12,705 nucleotides of DNA from Treponema sp. Lineage in GTDB: Bacteria > Spirochaetota > Spirochaetia > Treponematales > Breznakiellaceae. The notes under the pieces were generated by a model. That model worked only from the letters and a program-made list of their open reading frames with translations, ran no database searches and had not been told where the DNA came from. Location: assembly GCA_031284385.1 (NCBI GenBank), contig JAISZZ010000041.1:1-12705 (forward strand), given 5' to 3'. Position 1 is the stretch's first letter. The number at the start of each line of letters is the position of its first letter. Below are positions 1 through 7,330 of the stretch, one piece after another. The position numbers were made by a program, and so were the translations under genes.

Positions 1-2
1 GG

Positions 3-86
3 ATTTTTGCGGACCAAACGTATGAGCAGGCTATATCCGCCCTGCATTTTCAATACTTGATACCTGCCGCCGAGCGCAGAGAGTAG
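3..86 (+). CDS. C-terminal end of an upstream gene (partial; perhaps penicillin-binding protein 2)
   Basis: Frame 3 is open from the window edge to a TAG at 84-86, giving about 27 residues that start IFADQTYEQA and end AAERRE. The stop lies 7 bases before the rodA start, the spacing expected for genes of one operon. Frame 1 closes at 58-60 and frame 2 at 23-25, so frame 3 is the best candidate. In many bacteria the gene before rodA is mrdA (PBP2), and a short tail after an 'IF...' helix would suit the end of a transpeptidase domain. The fragment is too short to identify from sequence alone, so that name is a context guess. Confidence 0.45.
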   Translation: MFADQTYEQAISALHFQYLIPAAERRE

Positions 87-93
87 AACAGGT

Positions 94-1404
94 ATGAAAA
101 TACATGATTTCCTTGAAATCGATTACGCGTTGCTGCTTTCATCGGCGCTTCTAACCGTATTTGGAATACTGTTTATCTATTCTTCCAGTGTAACGACTTT
201 TGGCGTATCGGTTTCCAGTGAGTATTTGAGACAGGTTTTTTGGGGAGCTGGCGGTCTTGTCATCGCGCTTGTTATAGCTATGTTAAATTACCGCCGTATT
301 TACTATGCGTCATCGTATATGTATTTAGGAGCGCTGGTATTGCTCATTTATACCTGTTTGTTTGGCCGCGTTGTAAACGGAGCACGGGCATGGCTCGGAA
401 TCGGGTCTTTTGGAATACAGCCTTCGGAATTCGCAAAATTAACTACGATAATATTTCTGGCGCGTTTTTTAGACAGCACAAAAAACAGCAGAAGCGATGC
501 TTGGCGTTTTATCGTTTCTTGTACAATTGTTTTTACGCCAATGCTGATAATACTTATGCAGCCGGATTTCGGCACATCGCTCGTGTTCATAGCCATCCTT
601 ATCGTTATGATGTTTATATCCGGTATTTCAATGAGGTATATCATTTTTTTGATGCTAATACTGATTTTTACCGGTCTACTTCTTGTCCTGCCGCTGTGGC
701 AGACTCATATTCTTGGTAAGATTATTCCATTTTTATCGATATTATCAAATAAGCGTTTCATTATTGTAGCTATAGCGGCACTTTTGATCATATTCTTTAT
801 GGCGCTGGCCGGATACTTGCGTTACAAAAAAGCATATTTTTACTGGATAGGTTACGGCGTTGTTTCGATAGGAGTGTCGCTTTGCATATCATTTGCCGGA
901 CAAAAGGTGCTAAAACCGTACCAAATCATGCGTTTGATAGTATTTCTTGATCCAGATATAGACCCGCGCGGGTCAGGCTGGAACATAATACAATCAATAA
1001 CGGCGATAGGTTCCGGCGGCATACTCGGCAAAGGCTATTTGCAGGGAACCCAGAGTCACTACCGTTTTCTGCCTCAGCAGAGTACCGATTTCATATTTTC
1101 GATATATTCTGAGGAGTGGGGTTTCTTGGGCGGTGTAATAGTGTTTCTTCTGTTTTTGCTGATAATCATGCGCCTTGTAAAAATAATGAAAACCATCTCT
1201 GATCCTTTTGGCTGTTATATTATTGCCGGTCTTGCGGGTATGTATATATTTCATTTTATGATAAATGTTGGAATGACTATGGGTATCATGCCGATAACAG
1301 GAATACCGCTGTTGTTCATGTCTTACGGCGGTTCCGCTCTGACTACTGCGATGACGGGCATAGGGCTGGCCTTGAGTATCCACATAAGGCGTTTTCAGTA
1401 TTAG
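94..1404 (+). CDS. rodA: RodA, SEDS-family peptidoglycan glycosyltransferase
   Basis: SEDS proteins polymerise lipid II into glycan strands in the cytoplasmic membrane, working with a class B penicillin-binding protein; RodA serves side-wall elongation. The 436-residue product is almost entirely hydrophobic helices. Family hallmarks are all present: NGARAWLGIG...QPSE..K at residues 95-115, QPDFGTS at 156-162, LDPDIDPRGSGWN at 285-297, and LPQQSTDFIF at 326-335, whose Asp332 sits in the large outer loop and matches the conserved acidic residue thought to be catalytic. PITGIPLLFMSYGGSA follows at 400-415. The length is slightly above the usual 370-420. The ATG at 94 has an AGAGAG at 78-83 as a possible ribosome binding site. 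RodA rather than FtsW is inferred from the possible PBP2 tail just upstream and the absence of division genes nearby. The next gene starts on the base after its TAG, so the two are almost certainly co-translated. Confidence 0.92.
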   Translation: MKIHDFLEIDYALLLSSALLTVFGILFIYSSSVTTFGVSVSSEYLRQVFWGAGGLVIALVIAMLNYRRIYYASSYMYLGALVLLIYTCLFGRVVNGARAWLGIGSFGIQPSEFAKLTTIIFLARFLDSTKNSRSDAWRFIVSCTIVFTPMLIILMQPDFGTSLVFIAILIVMMFISGISMRYIIFLMLILIFTGLLLVLPLWQTHILGKIIPFLSILSNKRFIIVAIAALLIIFFMALAGYLRYKKAYFYWIGYGVVSIGVSLCISFAGQKVLKPYQIMRLIVFLDPDIDPRGSGWNIIQSITAIGSGGILGKGYLQGTQSHYRFLPQQSTDFIFSIYSEEWGFLGGVIVFLLFLLIIMRLVKIMKTISDPFGCYIIAGLAGMYIFHFMINVGMTMGIMPITGIPLLFMSYGGSALTTAMTGIGLALSIHIRRFQY

Positions 1405-3837
1405 ATGGCAAGGTATATAAACCCGCTTAAAGATTTGGGCGGCCTGCTGTTGACGGTTGAAAAACCGGCGCGTTATACGGGCGGTGAGTACGGAATGTTG
1501 GCGAAGCCGGATGCGCCGTTTCAGGCCGTAATCGCGTTTCCGGACTTGTACGAACTTGGAATGTCGAATCAGGCTCTACGCATACTGTACAACAGGCTGA
1601 ATGCTTATGACGGCATTTCCTGCGACAGGGCATTTGCCCCGGCTCCCGATTTTGAAAAACTCCTAAAAGAAAAAGAAATACCGCTTTACGGTCTTGATAC
1701 GGGAATAGCGCTTTGCGATACGGATATGCTGATGTTTACGCTGGGTTACGAGCTTGGCATAACGTCCGTATTGACGATTCTGGAAACGGCGCATATTCCA
1801 CTCCACCCTGAGGATCGGGGGGAGCTATGCCCGATCGTGATAGCCGGCGGCCCCTGCGTTTCAAACCCGCTGCCTTACGCGCGTTTTATAGACGCTTTTT
1901 GGATAGGGGAGGCTGAAGACGAATTTTTTCATCTGGCCGGGGAACTTGCCCGCATGAAAGGGGCGGGACGGAAAGCGATGATGGCTCATCTGGCTTCCCA
2001 TCCTTCAGTTTGGGTGCGGGGGAAAGAAAAAGCCGTCCGCGCCGTAGACGCGCATTTTTCGGAACGCGGGGGCAACGCCTGCGTATTTCCAGTTCCCAGT
2101 ATGCGGGTAACGCAGCATCACGGCGTTGTCGAGATAATGCGCGGCTGTCCCAACGGCTGCCGCTTCTGCCATGCCGGTGTCTGGTACCGCCCGATGAGGC
2201 AAAAAAGCGCGGATAATGTCGAGCGGGAGACGGCGGAATGTATAGCAAAAACCGGTTTCCGTGAAATAAGCCTTTCCTCACTTTCAAGCGGCGATTACAA
2301 GCATATAGAAAGCCTCATCGACAGACTTAACGCCGGATTCGCGGGGCGGCGGGTATCGTTTCAACTACCATCCCTACATATCTCGACATTTTCACTGCCC
2401 ATACTTGAAAAAATATCCCGTGTGCGGAAAAGCGGCCTTACCTTCGCGGTAGAAACGCCGCTGGAGAAATGGCAGGCCGCGATAAACAAACGGATAGACA
2501 TGGATTCTATGGCCGGAATCATGGCGGAGGCAAAAAAGAACGGTTGGAGGCAGGCGAAACTGTACTTTATGATAGGGCTTCCGGTAACAGATGAAGATGA
2601 TGACGCTCTGGATGAAGGTGAAGCCATCATCGCTTTTGTAAAAAAGCTGTCCGGCAGGACGGGCATGAAATTTTCGATAAACGTGGGAGTTTTCGTGCCT
2701 AAGCCGCATACACCGTTTCAGTGGAGCGCCCAGATAGATGAGGGGAAGGCAAGGCAGTCGCTGCATCGCATCCGCGACGGGTTGAAGCGGGACGGGCATA
2801 AGGTGAGCGTCCACGATCCGTTTACGGCCATAGTCGAGGGGCTTATAGCGCGGGGAGATGATAAGACGGGCGAACTCATCGAACAGGCGTATATGGCGGG
2901 CTGCCGATTGGAAGCGTGGAGTGATTTTTTTAGGGAAGATATTTGGCGGCGTATATTCAGCGAGAATGAAGAGTATGTCAAACGAATAAGCGGCGGCAGA
3001 ACTAGAGGGGGCGGTCTTGCATGGGATATTATTTCTTCCGGCGTATCAAAAAACAGACTATCAATAGAACTCGAAAAATCCCAAAAATACGAGATAAATA
3101 CTATTTCATGTATAGAAAATTGTACAGAGGGATGCGGAGTATGCTCCAGAGAACTGGGTATTGTCGAAAATAACATACAGTCAGATAAAAATACTGCTGA
3201 AAAAAGCGGCGATGAGGCGGTCTTTACAGCCTCTTTACCGCTTCCGATGCCGGCAGCCAAAGTACGCGACAGTGAAACATACAGAATTATTTTTTCATTT
3301 TCAAAAGAGGGTAGGGCAGTCTTTCTGCCGCACCTTGCCCTAATCGAGGTATTTTCGATGGCGGCTGTCCGCGCCGGAACGCCGCTTCTCTACACGGCGG
3401 GCTTTAACCCTATGCCGCGACTTGATTTTGCCGCGCCTCTATCCATCGGAATTTCCGCCGGCGGTGAAATAGCCTCTGTCGATACCGCCCATCCGCTTTT
3501 AGGCGCTGAGTTCAGGCTGCGCTTAAACAAAGTTTTGCCGGAGGGTATTTTGATAGGGGAAGCGTTTGACTGTGTGATCCCCGCCGGTGTAAAAAAACAT
3601 TCTATCGCGTCTCTGCTCTGGGGTTTCCAGTACGATTCAGGCGGGGATGAACCTGACTATGTGGAGGCGCGTGAAGAAAAAGCGTACCGCGAGAAACGTT
3701 GCGGCGCTTCCGGCGGCGCGGCGCGTTCAATCTACGAGCTCTCCCGTCTCCGCGTCCTTGCCCGTTCCGGCGGCGGCTGGGCCTCATACTTTGATGTTTA
3801 CCGCGGCTTGTACGCGGCGGGTAAATTGACGGATTAA
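1405..3837 (+). CDS. Fused radical-SAM protein (TIGR03960-like) with C-terminal DUF2344/TIGR03936 domain, function unknown
   Basis: This 810-residue protein joins two modules that in many Firmicutes are separate neighbouring genes. Residues about 35-200 form the N-terminal region that resembles a cobalamin-binding-type Rossmann fold. The radical-SAM core follows at about 235-480, with the cluster motif C248-x3-C252-x2-C255 (RGCPNGCRFCHAG) that should hold a [4Fe-4S] cluster and cleave S-adenosylmethionine. A Cys-rich segment C569-x3-C573-x3-C577-x2-C580, ending CGVC, follows the 'WDIISSGVSK' block typical of the family and could hold a second cluster. From about residue 635 the DUF2344 domain begins, recognisable from FSKEGRAVFLPHLALIEVF and AGFNPMPRLDFAAPLSIGI. 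The substrate of the family is, as far as I know, not established. The ATG abuts the rodA stop (TAGATG) with no clear ribosome binding site, suggesting translational coupling. The stop overlaps the hemL stop on the other strand by 4 bases. Confidence 0.88.
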   Translation: MARYINPLKDLGGLLLTVEKPARYTGGEYGMLAKPDAPFQAVIAFPDLYELGMSNQALRILYNRLNAYDGISCDRAFAPAPDFEKLLKEKEIPLYGLDTGIALCDTDMLMFTLGYELGITSVLTILETAHIPLHPEDRGELCPIVIAGGPCVSNPLPYARFIDAFWIGEAEDEFFHLAGELARMKGAGRKAMMAHLASHPSVWVRGKEKAVRAVDAHFSERGGNACVFPVPSMRVTQHHGVVEIMRGCPNGCRFCHAGVWYRPMRQKSADNVERETAECIAKTGFREISLSSLSSGDYKHIESLIDRLNAGFAGRRVSFQLPSLHISTFSLPILEKISRVRKSGLTFAVETPLEKWQAAINKRIDMDSMAGIMAEAKKNGWRQAKLYFMIGLPVTDEDDDALDEGEAIIAFVKKLSGRTGMKFSINVGVFVPKPHTPFQWSAQIDEGKARQSLHRIRDGLKRDGHKVSVHDPFTAIVEGLIARGDDKTGELIEQAYMAGCRLEAWSDFFREDIWRRIFSENEEYVKRISGGRTRGGGLAWDIISSGVSKNRLSIELEKSQKYEINTISCIENCTEGCGVCSRELGIVENNIQSDKNTAEKSGDEAVFTASLPLPMPAAKVRDSETYRIIFSFSKEGRAVFLPHLALIEVFSMAAVRAGTPLLYTAGFNPMPRLDFAAPLSIGISAGGEIASVDTAHPLLGAEFRLRLNKVLPEGILIGEAFDCVIPAGVKKHSIASLLWGFQYDSGGDEPDYVEAREEKAYREKRCGASGGAARSIYELSRLRVLARSGGGWASYFDVYRGLYAAGKLTD

Positions 3838-5123
3838 ACACGGCGGTTGAAAAATTTTTCCGCCGTTTCCAATGTTAGATTTATTTCATGTTCAGTATGT
3901 GCCGCCGAGATAAACAGCGCTTCAAATTGAGACGGGGCTTGATAGATGCCGTTTTCCAGCATATACGAAAAGTAAGCGGCGTACCGTTTTGTGTCCGATG
4001 TAAAAGCGGAAGAAAAATCGCGTACTTTTTCGCGTGTAAAAAATAGCGAGCCTATAGACCCTATGCTGTTTACCATACACTCAGAGCCATTTTTTTGAAC
4101 GATTTGTCTGAGACCGTTGAACAGTCTGTCCGCCTCTCTCCCGATATCATCATACAATTCAGGATGATCTCGCAAAAAACTTAGTTGGGCTATGCCCGCC
4201 GCCGCTGCAATAGGATTACCGGATAATGTTCCCGCCTGATAGACCGGGCCGAGAGGGGAAACCATCTCCATAACATCGCGTCTGCCGCCATAAGCGCCTA
4301 CGGGGAGTCCCCCGCCGATTATTTTACCGAAACAGCTTAGGTCAGGTCTTATGTTGAACAGTTTCTGTGCGCCGCCAAAACTAAGCCTGAAACCGGTGAT
4401 AACCTCGTCAAAAATCAGTAAAGCTCCTTCTTGATCGCATAACTCGCGTAAGCCTTCCAAAAAGCCTTTTTCAGGCGGCACTACCCCCATATTTGCCGCG
4501 ACAGGCTCTACTATTACGGCTGCCACCTCTTGTTTGTTCCGTCCAAACAAGGCGGCGGCGCTGTCTAGCGAGTTGAAATCTGCGACAAGCGTGCAGGCGG
4601 CAACGGACGCGCTCACGCCGGCACTGTCAGGGCTAGTTCCGCTCAAAAGTCCGGAACCGGCCTTCACAAGTAGCGAATCCGCGTGTCCGTGATAACAGCC
4701 TGAAAATTTTATGATTTTATCGCGTCCGGTAAAGCCGCGCGCAACGCGCAACGCGCTCATCGTGGCTTCAGTACCGGAGTTGACCATTCTAACCATTTCC
4801 AAAGATGGGACGGCGCTTTGCAGCAGTTTTGCCATAGTAATTTCCGCCTCAGTCGCGGCTCCGAAACTTAATCCGTTTTCTACTGCCGCAAGTAGGGCAT
4901 TCTTTACAACAGGATTGTTGTGTCCGAGTATCGCCGGTCCCCACGAGCCGACATAATCTATGTATTTGTTGCCGTCCTCATCAAAGATGTACGCGCCAAG
5001 AGCCCGTTTTATGAAGACCGGCTCACGTCCTACAGCTCTGTAAGCGCGTACCGGACTGTTCACACCGCCGGGCATAAACTTTACAGCTTCGGAAAACAGT
5101 TCGTGCGATCTTGTGAATGTCAT
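3834..5123 (-). CDS. hemL: Glutamate-1-semialdehyde 2,1-aminomutase
   Basis: HemL converts glutamate-1-semialdehyde to 5-aminolevulinate, the last step of the C5 route to tetrapyrroles (haem, sirohaem, cobamides), using pyridoxal phosphate in the cytoplasm. The 429-residue length is that of the family. Diagnostic segments are MPGGVNSPVRAYRAVG at 17-32, NSGTEATMSALRVARG at 115-130 (phosphate-binding region), CYHGHAD at 143-149, FDEVITGFR at 238-246 with Asp239 contacting the pyridine nitrogen, and FGKIIGGGLPVGAYGG at 265-280 with Lys267 as the Schiff-base lysine. All key residues are intact. The ATG has no clear ribosome binding site but lies 6 bases after the stop of the 69-codon gene, so translation is probably coupled. 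Its 3' end overlaps the convergent radical-SAM gene by 4 bases. No other tetrapyrrole gene is in the window. Confidence 0.96.
   Translation of the reverse strand: MTFTRSHELFSEAVKFMPGGVNSPVRAYRAVGREPVFIKRALGAYIFDEDGNKYIDYVGSWGPAILGHNNPVVKNALLAAVENGLSFGAATEAEITMAKLLQSAVPSLEMVRMVNSGTEATMSALRVARGFTGRDKIIKFSGCYHGHADSLLVKAGSGLLSGTSPDSAGVSASVAACTLVADFNSLDSAAALFGRNKQEVAAVIVEPVAANMGVVPPEKGFLEGLRELCDQEGALLIFDEVITGFRLSFGGAQKLFNIRPDLSCFGKIIGGGLPVGAYGGRRDVMEMVSPLGPVYQAGTLSGNPIAAAAGIAQLSFLRDHPELYDDIGREADRLFNGLRQIVQKNGSECMVNSIGSIGSLFFTREKVRDFSSAFTSDTKRYAAYFSYMLENGIYQAPSQFEALFISAAHTEHEINLTLETAEKFFNRRV
3840..3866. terminator. Possible bidirectional terminator hairpin at the convergent gene ends
   Basis: ACGGCGG at 3840-3846 pairs perfectly with CCGCCGT at 3860-3866 (7 base pairs, 6 of them G-C). 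The 13-base loop contains A5T5. The hairpin begins 3 bases after the stop of the radical-SAM gene and lies inside the last codons of hemL (for FFNRRV) on the opposite strand. The following U-run is short in the + direction (TTT then CC) and GTGTTTAA in the - direction, so it is not a textbook terminator, but the position fits one serving both converging transcripts. Confidence 0.45.
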
Positions 5124-5129
5124 ATCTGT

Positions 5130-5339
5130 TTAACCGGATGATGGGGCGTTTTGTGTGTTTTGTACAACGGAGTACGGGATAGAGAGGATTTTTTCAATAT
5201 CAGACAGAATATTGTCCAGTTCCGAAAGGCGAATCAATGCGAAACTGGTATTTTTCTGCTGGAGCTTATCGCAGGTTTTATTGAGAATCGTTTGAAACAG
5301 AGCCGATCCGTCGGTTGATGTTGACGAAGAGTCCGTCAT
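5130..5339 (-). CDS. Small hypothetical protein (69 residues) upstream of hemL
   Basis: I do not recognise this protein. It begins with a Ser/Thr-rich stretch (MTDSSSTSTDGS), followed by a probably helical middle (about residues 13-55, including CDKLQQKN and LSELDNILSDIEKIL) and a polar tail ending NAPSSG. It has no signal peptide or membrane helix, so it should be cytoplasmic. A regular spacing of Leu and Ile in the middle suggests an amphipathic helix or short coiled coil. Support for it being real comes from packing: its ATG is 3 bases after the stop of the 43-codon gene and its stop is 6 bases before the hemL start. No good ribosome binding site is visible, only an AGG 4 bases from the ATG. 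Confidence 0.6.
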   Translation of the reverse strand: MTDSSSTSTDGSALFQTILNKTCDKLQQKNTSFALIRLSELDNILSDIEKILSIPYSVVQNTQNAPSSG

Positions 5340-5342
5340 TAC

Positions 5343-5474
5343 CTATAAATCCGCAGGAGATACGTTATCTCTATGGCTGGCGGGATTTTCTTCCGCATTC
5401 AACGAAACATCCAGTGAACGTATAAAAGTTACGGCAGCGATGAGGGCAATAAGTATTAACACTAATTTCCGCAT
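5343..5474 (-). CDS. Tiny membrane-anchored or secreted protein (43 residues)
   Basis: A 43-codon frame runs from ATG (5472-5474, reading leftwards) to TAG (5343-5345). The product starts MRKLVLILIALIAAVTFIRS, a basic N terminus followed by about 15 hydrophobic residues, then a hydrophilic tail of about 23 residues with several acidic residues. That is the layout of a signal anchor or an uncleaved signal peptide with its tail outside the membrane; no lipobox Cys is present. The start has the best ribosome binding site of this operon: GGAG with 6 bases to the ATG. The stop is 3 bases before the 69-codon gene, so I read 43-codon gene, 69-codon gene and hemL as one operon. Function unknown. Confidence 0.6.
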   Translation of the reverse strand: MRKLVLILIALIAAVTFIRSLDVSLNAEENPASHRDNVSPADL

Positions 5475-5480
5475 TATTTT

Positions 5481-5484
5481 CTCC
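5481..5484 (-). promoter_or_regulatory. Ribosome binding site of the 43-codon gene
   Basis: On the - strand GGAG is followed by AAAATA and then ATG, a 6-base spacing. It is one of the few clear Shine-Dalgarno sequences in the window and is the main reason to accept this very short frame as a gene. Confidence 0.65.
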
Positions 5485-5491
5485 AAAATTC

Positions 5492-5520
5492 ATAGTACGC
5501 GCCGGAGACGTATGAGACAA
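5492..5520 (-). promoter_or_regulatory. Candidate sigma-70-type promoter for the small-gene/hemL operon
   Basis: Reading the - strand, TTGTCT (5515-5520) and TACTAT (5492-5497) are separated by exactly 17 bases. Each matches 4 of 6 positions of the usual -35 and -10 hexamers. Transcription would start roughly at 5484-5486, which is at or next to the GGAG ribosome binding site and therefore gives a very short leader. The match is moderate and rests on sequence alone. Confidence 0.4.
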
Positions 5521-5593
5521 ACAACGACGCAATTTTACCGTTATGCGGACAGAACTAAACCTAAACAGGTAGGCTCATCCTGACCACCGGCGG

Positions 5594-5634
5594 GATACTC
5601 AAGTATCTACAGGAGAAAATATAGTATCAATACT
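5594..5634. repeat. Two short inverted repeats sharing an AGTAT core
   Basis: GATACT-CA-AGTATC at 5594-5607 and AGTAT-CA-ATACT at 5623-5634 are two perfect short palindromes with a 2-base centre. They lie about 15 bases apart around the stop codon of the M23 peptidase gene. They could be operator half-sites, weak hairpins at the end of the peptidase transcript, or chance in an AT-rich stretch. Confidence 0.25.
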
Positions 5635-6844
5635 TAATATGTTCAAGTGGGTTTACGGCCCGGCCATTTTTGTAAATAGCAAAATGCAGATGTGAACCAG
5701 TGCTGCGGCCAGTGTTTCCGGCTTCGCCTATTTTATCGCCTTGTTTAATCTGAGTCCCTACCGTAACATTTGCCAAATTAAGGTGCGCGTACATACTTTG
5801 GAAGCCGCCGCTGTGAGTTATAATTACATAGTTGCCAAACATGGAACTGTATGCGGATGTAGTAACTTTTCCGTCCGCCGAGGCTTTTATGGGCGTTCCT
5901 GTATTCGCGGCGATGTCAATCGCGCTATGGTAACGGCGTTGTCCGGTGAAAGGGTCTTTGCGCCAGCCGAAAGAAGATGTGAGCCGTCCACGTACCGGAT
6001 ATATAAAAAGCTCTCCGAGCGCCATTTTAAGATCATCGGAGCGCATTTTTGCACCGGGTAAAAACAGTATGTCGCCTACTTTGATGTTGTCGTCTTGAAT
6101 GTCATTGGCATCCAGAATCGCTTCGAGAGCCACATTCATTTTGTCCGCGATCTTCTGGTATGTGTCGCCTTTTACGATAGTGTAGGGAATGCCGTCCATA
6201 TTTGGAATACGAAGAATTTCACCTTCACGGAGTAAACGGGCATTTTGGAGATTGTTGGAAGCTATGATCGCGTCCAGAGAAAGGTTATTGTCGGCAGCTA
6301 TCTTTGATACGCTGTCGCCCTTTTTGACGGTATAATTATTCCATGAAAAATTCTCCGTTATAACGAGCGGAATATTTTCAGATGGCGGCAAATGTTCCGC
6401 AGTGGAACCCAAAGCATAGGCAAGCATTTTTCTGCGGGTGAATGCGTCCGCTTCTGGATTCAAATTTATGTCTTCATCCTGCCATAATAGCGCGTAGTAA
6501 GCAAAAAAACCCATCACTACAAAGGATATGCTTAAAATTATAATCTGCGGCGTAACGGTAATTTTTTTCTTACCCGGCAGCGCCGCCTCGTCTCGAATAT
6601 CGTTGGCAATGCTTGAATCATCGATGATACCGGGAATACTATCTGGATGTTCGTATATATCTGCGTAATTTTCATACTTGATTTCTTCAACGGCTGGTTT
6701 TTGCTGTAGAAGTCTTTTTTTAGGAACCGGCTTTTGATTTATCTGATCTATGCCCTTCAAAACGGCGCTGCCTTGAACCGAGTAGACATTTTTCCGCCGT
6801 GCTACACGCTGAGTCTTTAATATCCGGTCTGATTTATTGTTCAT
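5627..6844 (-). CDS. Membrane-anchored LysM / M23 (LytM-type) peptidoglycan hydrolase
   Basis: A zinc metallopeptidase of family M23 that should cut peptide cross-links of peptidoglycan in the periplasm. Numbering from the upstream GTG (6872-6874; 415 residues), the protein has a basic cytoplasmic tail of about 100 residues and one membrane helix at about 107-131. LysM domain 1 is at 181-224 (YTVKKGDSVSKIA) and LysM domain 2 at 231-273 (YTIVKGDTYQKIA), and the peptidase domain is at about 290-415. The metal ligands are intact: His316 and Asp320 in HSAID and His397 in SHLHF. His364 (YAHL) and His395 complete the active site, so it should be active rather than a degenerate NlpD/EnvC-like activator. 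I prefer the ATG at 6842-6844 (residue 11) because the GTG has no ribosome binding site and sits in the divergent promoter region. The ATG has no clear site either, so the start is uncertain. Confidence 0.9.
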   Translation of the reverse strand: MNNKSDRILKTQRVARRKNVYSVQGSAVLKGIDQINQKPVPKKRLLQQKPAVEEIKYENYADIYEHPDSIPGIIDDSSIANDIRDEAALPGKKKITVTPQIIILSISFVVMGFFAYYALLWQDEDINLNPEADAFTRRKMLAYALGSTAEHLPPSENIPLVITENFSWNNYTVKKGDSVSKIAADNNLSLDAIIASNNLQNARLLREGEILRIPNMDGIPYTIVKGDTYQKIADKMNVALEAILDANDIQDDNIKVGDILFLPGAKMRSDDLKMALGELFIYPVRGRLTSSFGWRKDPFTGQRRYHSAIDIAANTGTPIKASADGKVTTSAYSSMFGNYVIITHSGGFQSMYAHLNLANVTVGTQIKQGDKIGEAGNTGRSTGSHLHFAIYKNGRAVNPLEHIKY

Positions 6845-6928
6845 CCTACTTGCTTTATCGACATAAAAACTCACTTAGTTTATACTTATTGTTGGTAGAT
6901 ATTGATTAGCTATCGGGTTCAATATAGT

Positions 6929-7330
6929 ATGAAAAAAAAAGAAAACGCCGCCATAGCCAGCGCCATCCTTTCAGCTTTAAGTTTTGCGCTTATCCTGAAA
7001 TTATTTTTTTTTGATTTTATGATAACACAGGGAGAATCGATGAATCCTTCAATAAAAAGCGGCAACGTACTCATAATAAACCGGCTTGCTTATGGTTTCC
7101 GCCCGCCATTACAGAAAACCTACTTATGCCGGTGGGCGCTGCCGGATAAAGGAAATGTGATTGTTTTTTACACTCCGGCGGGCGATTTGGCAGTCAAACG
7201 CTGTTCGGAAGTGTTGAGTGACGGACGTTTCATCGCGTTGGGGGATAATAGTTTGGAATCTTACGACTCACGGTCATACGGTCCTGTACCGGTTGATAAT
7301 ATACTTGGCAGGGTTATTGGAATAAAATAA
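6929..7330 (+). CDS. lepB: Signal peptidase I, short form
   Basis: Signal peptidase I removes signal peptides from exported proteins at the outer face of the cytoplasmic membrane with a Ser-Lys dyad (family S26). From the ATG at 6929 the product has 133 residues: a basic start (MKKKEN), one membrane helix at about 8-30, then GESMNPS with nucleophile Ser37. Next come KGNVIVFYTP at 74-83, DLAVKR with general base Lys90, and ALGDNSLESYDSRSYGPV at 103-120. All catalytic boxes are present, but the protein is near the lower size limit of the family and lacks the large inserts of the E. coli enzyme. A TTG at 6902 would add 9 residues before the basic start and is less likely. No ribosome binding site is visible. 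The stop overlaps the next start by one base (TAATG). Two 9-base homopolymers (A 6932-6940, T 7004-7012) lie near the 5' end. Confidence 0.9.
   Translation: MKKKENAAIASAILSALSFALILKLFFFDFMITQGESMNPSIKSGNVLIINRLAYGFRPPLQKTYLCRWALPDKGNVIVFYTPAGDLAVKRCSEVLSDGRFIALGDNSLESYDSRSYGPVPVDNILGRVIGIK

Noticed and set aside
240..719. Open frame of 159 codons within rodA on the + strand
   Set aside because: It lies wholly inside a clear SEDS gene in another frame and its translation is Cys/Arg/Tyr-rich with no recognisable domain.
2718..3260. 180-codon open frame on the - strand inside the radical-SAM gene
   Set aside because: The opposite frame encodes the conserved end of the radical-SAM core and the CGVC cluster; the antisense product is Ser/Pro-rich and resembles nothing known.
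5555..5580. Terminator downstream of the M23 gene on the - strand (ACCT-GTTT-AGGT)
   Set aside because: Only a 4-base-pair stem with no following U-run.
6845..6928. Well-defined divergent promoters between the M23 gene and lepB
   Set aside because: AT-rich hexamers such as TATAGT (6923-6928) and, on the other strand, TATAAA occur, but none has a good -35 partner at 16-18 bases, so I do not call a specific promoter although regulation from this gap is likely.
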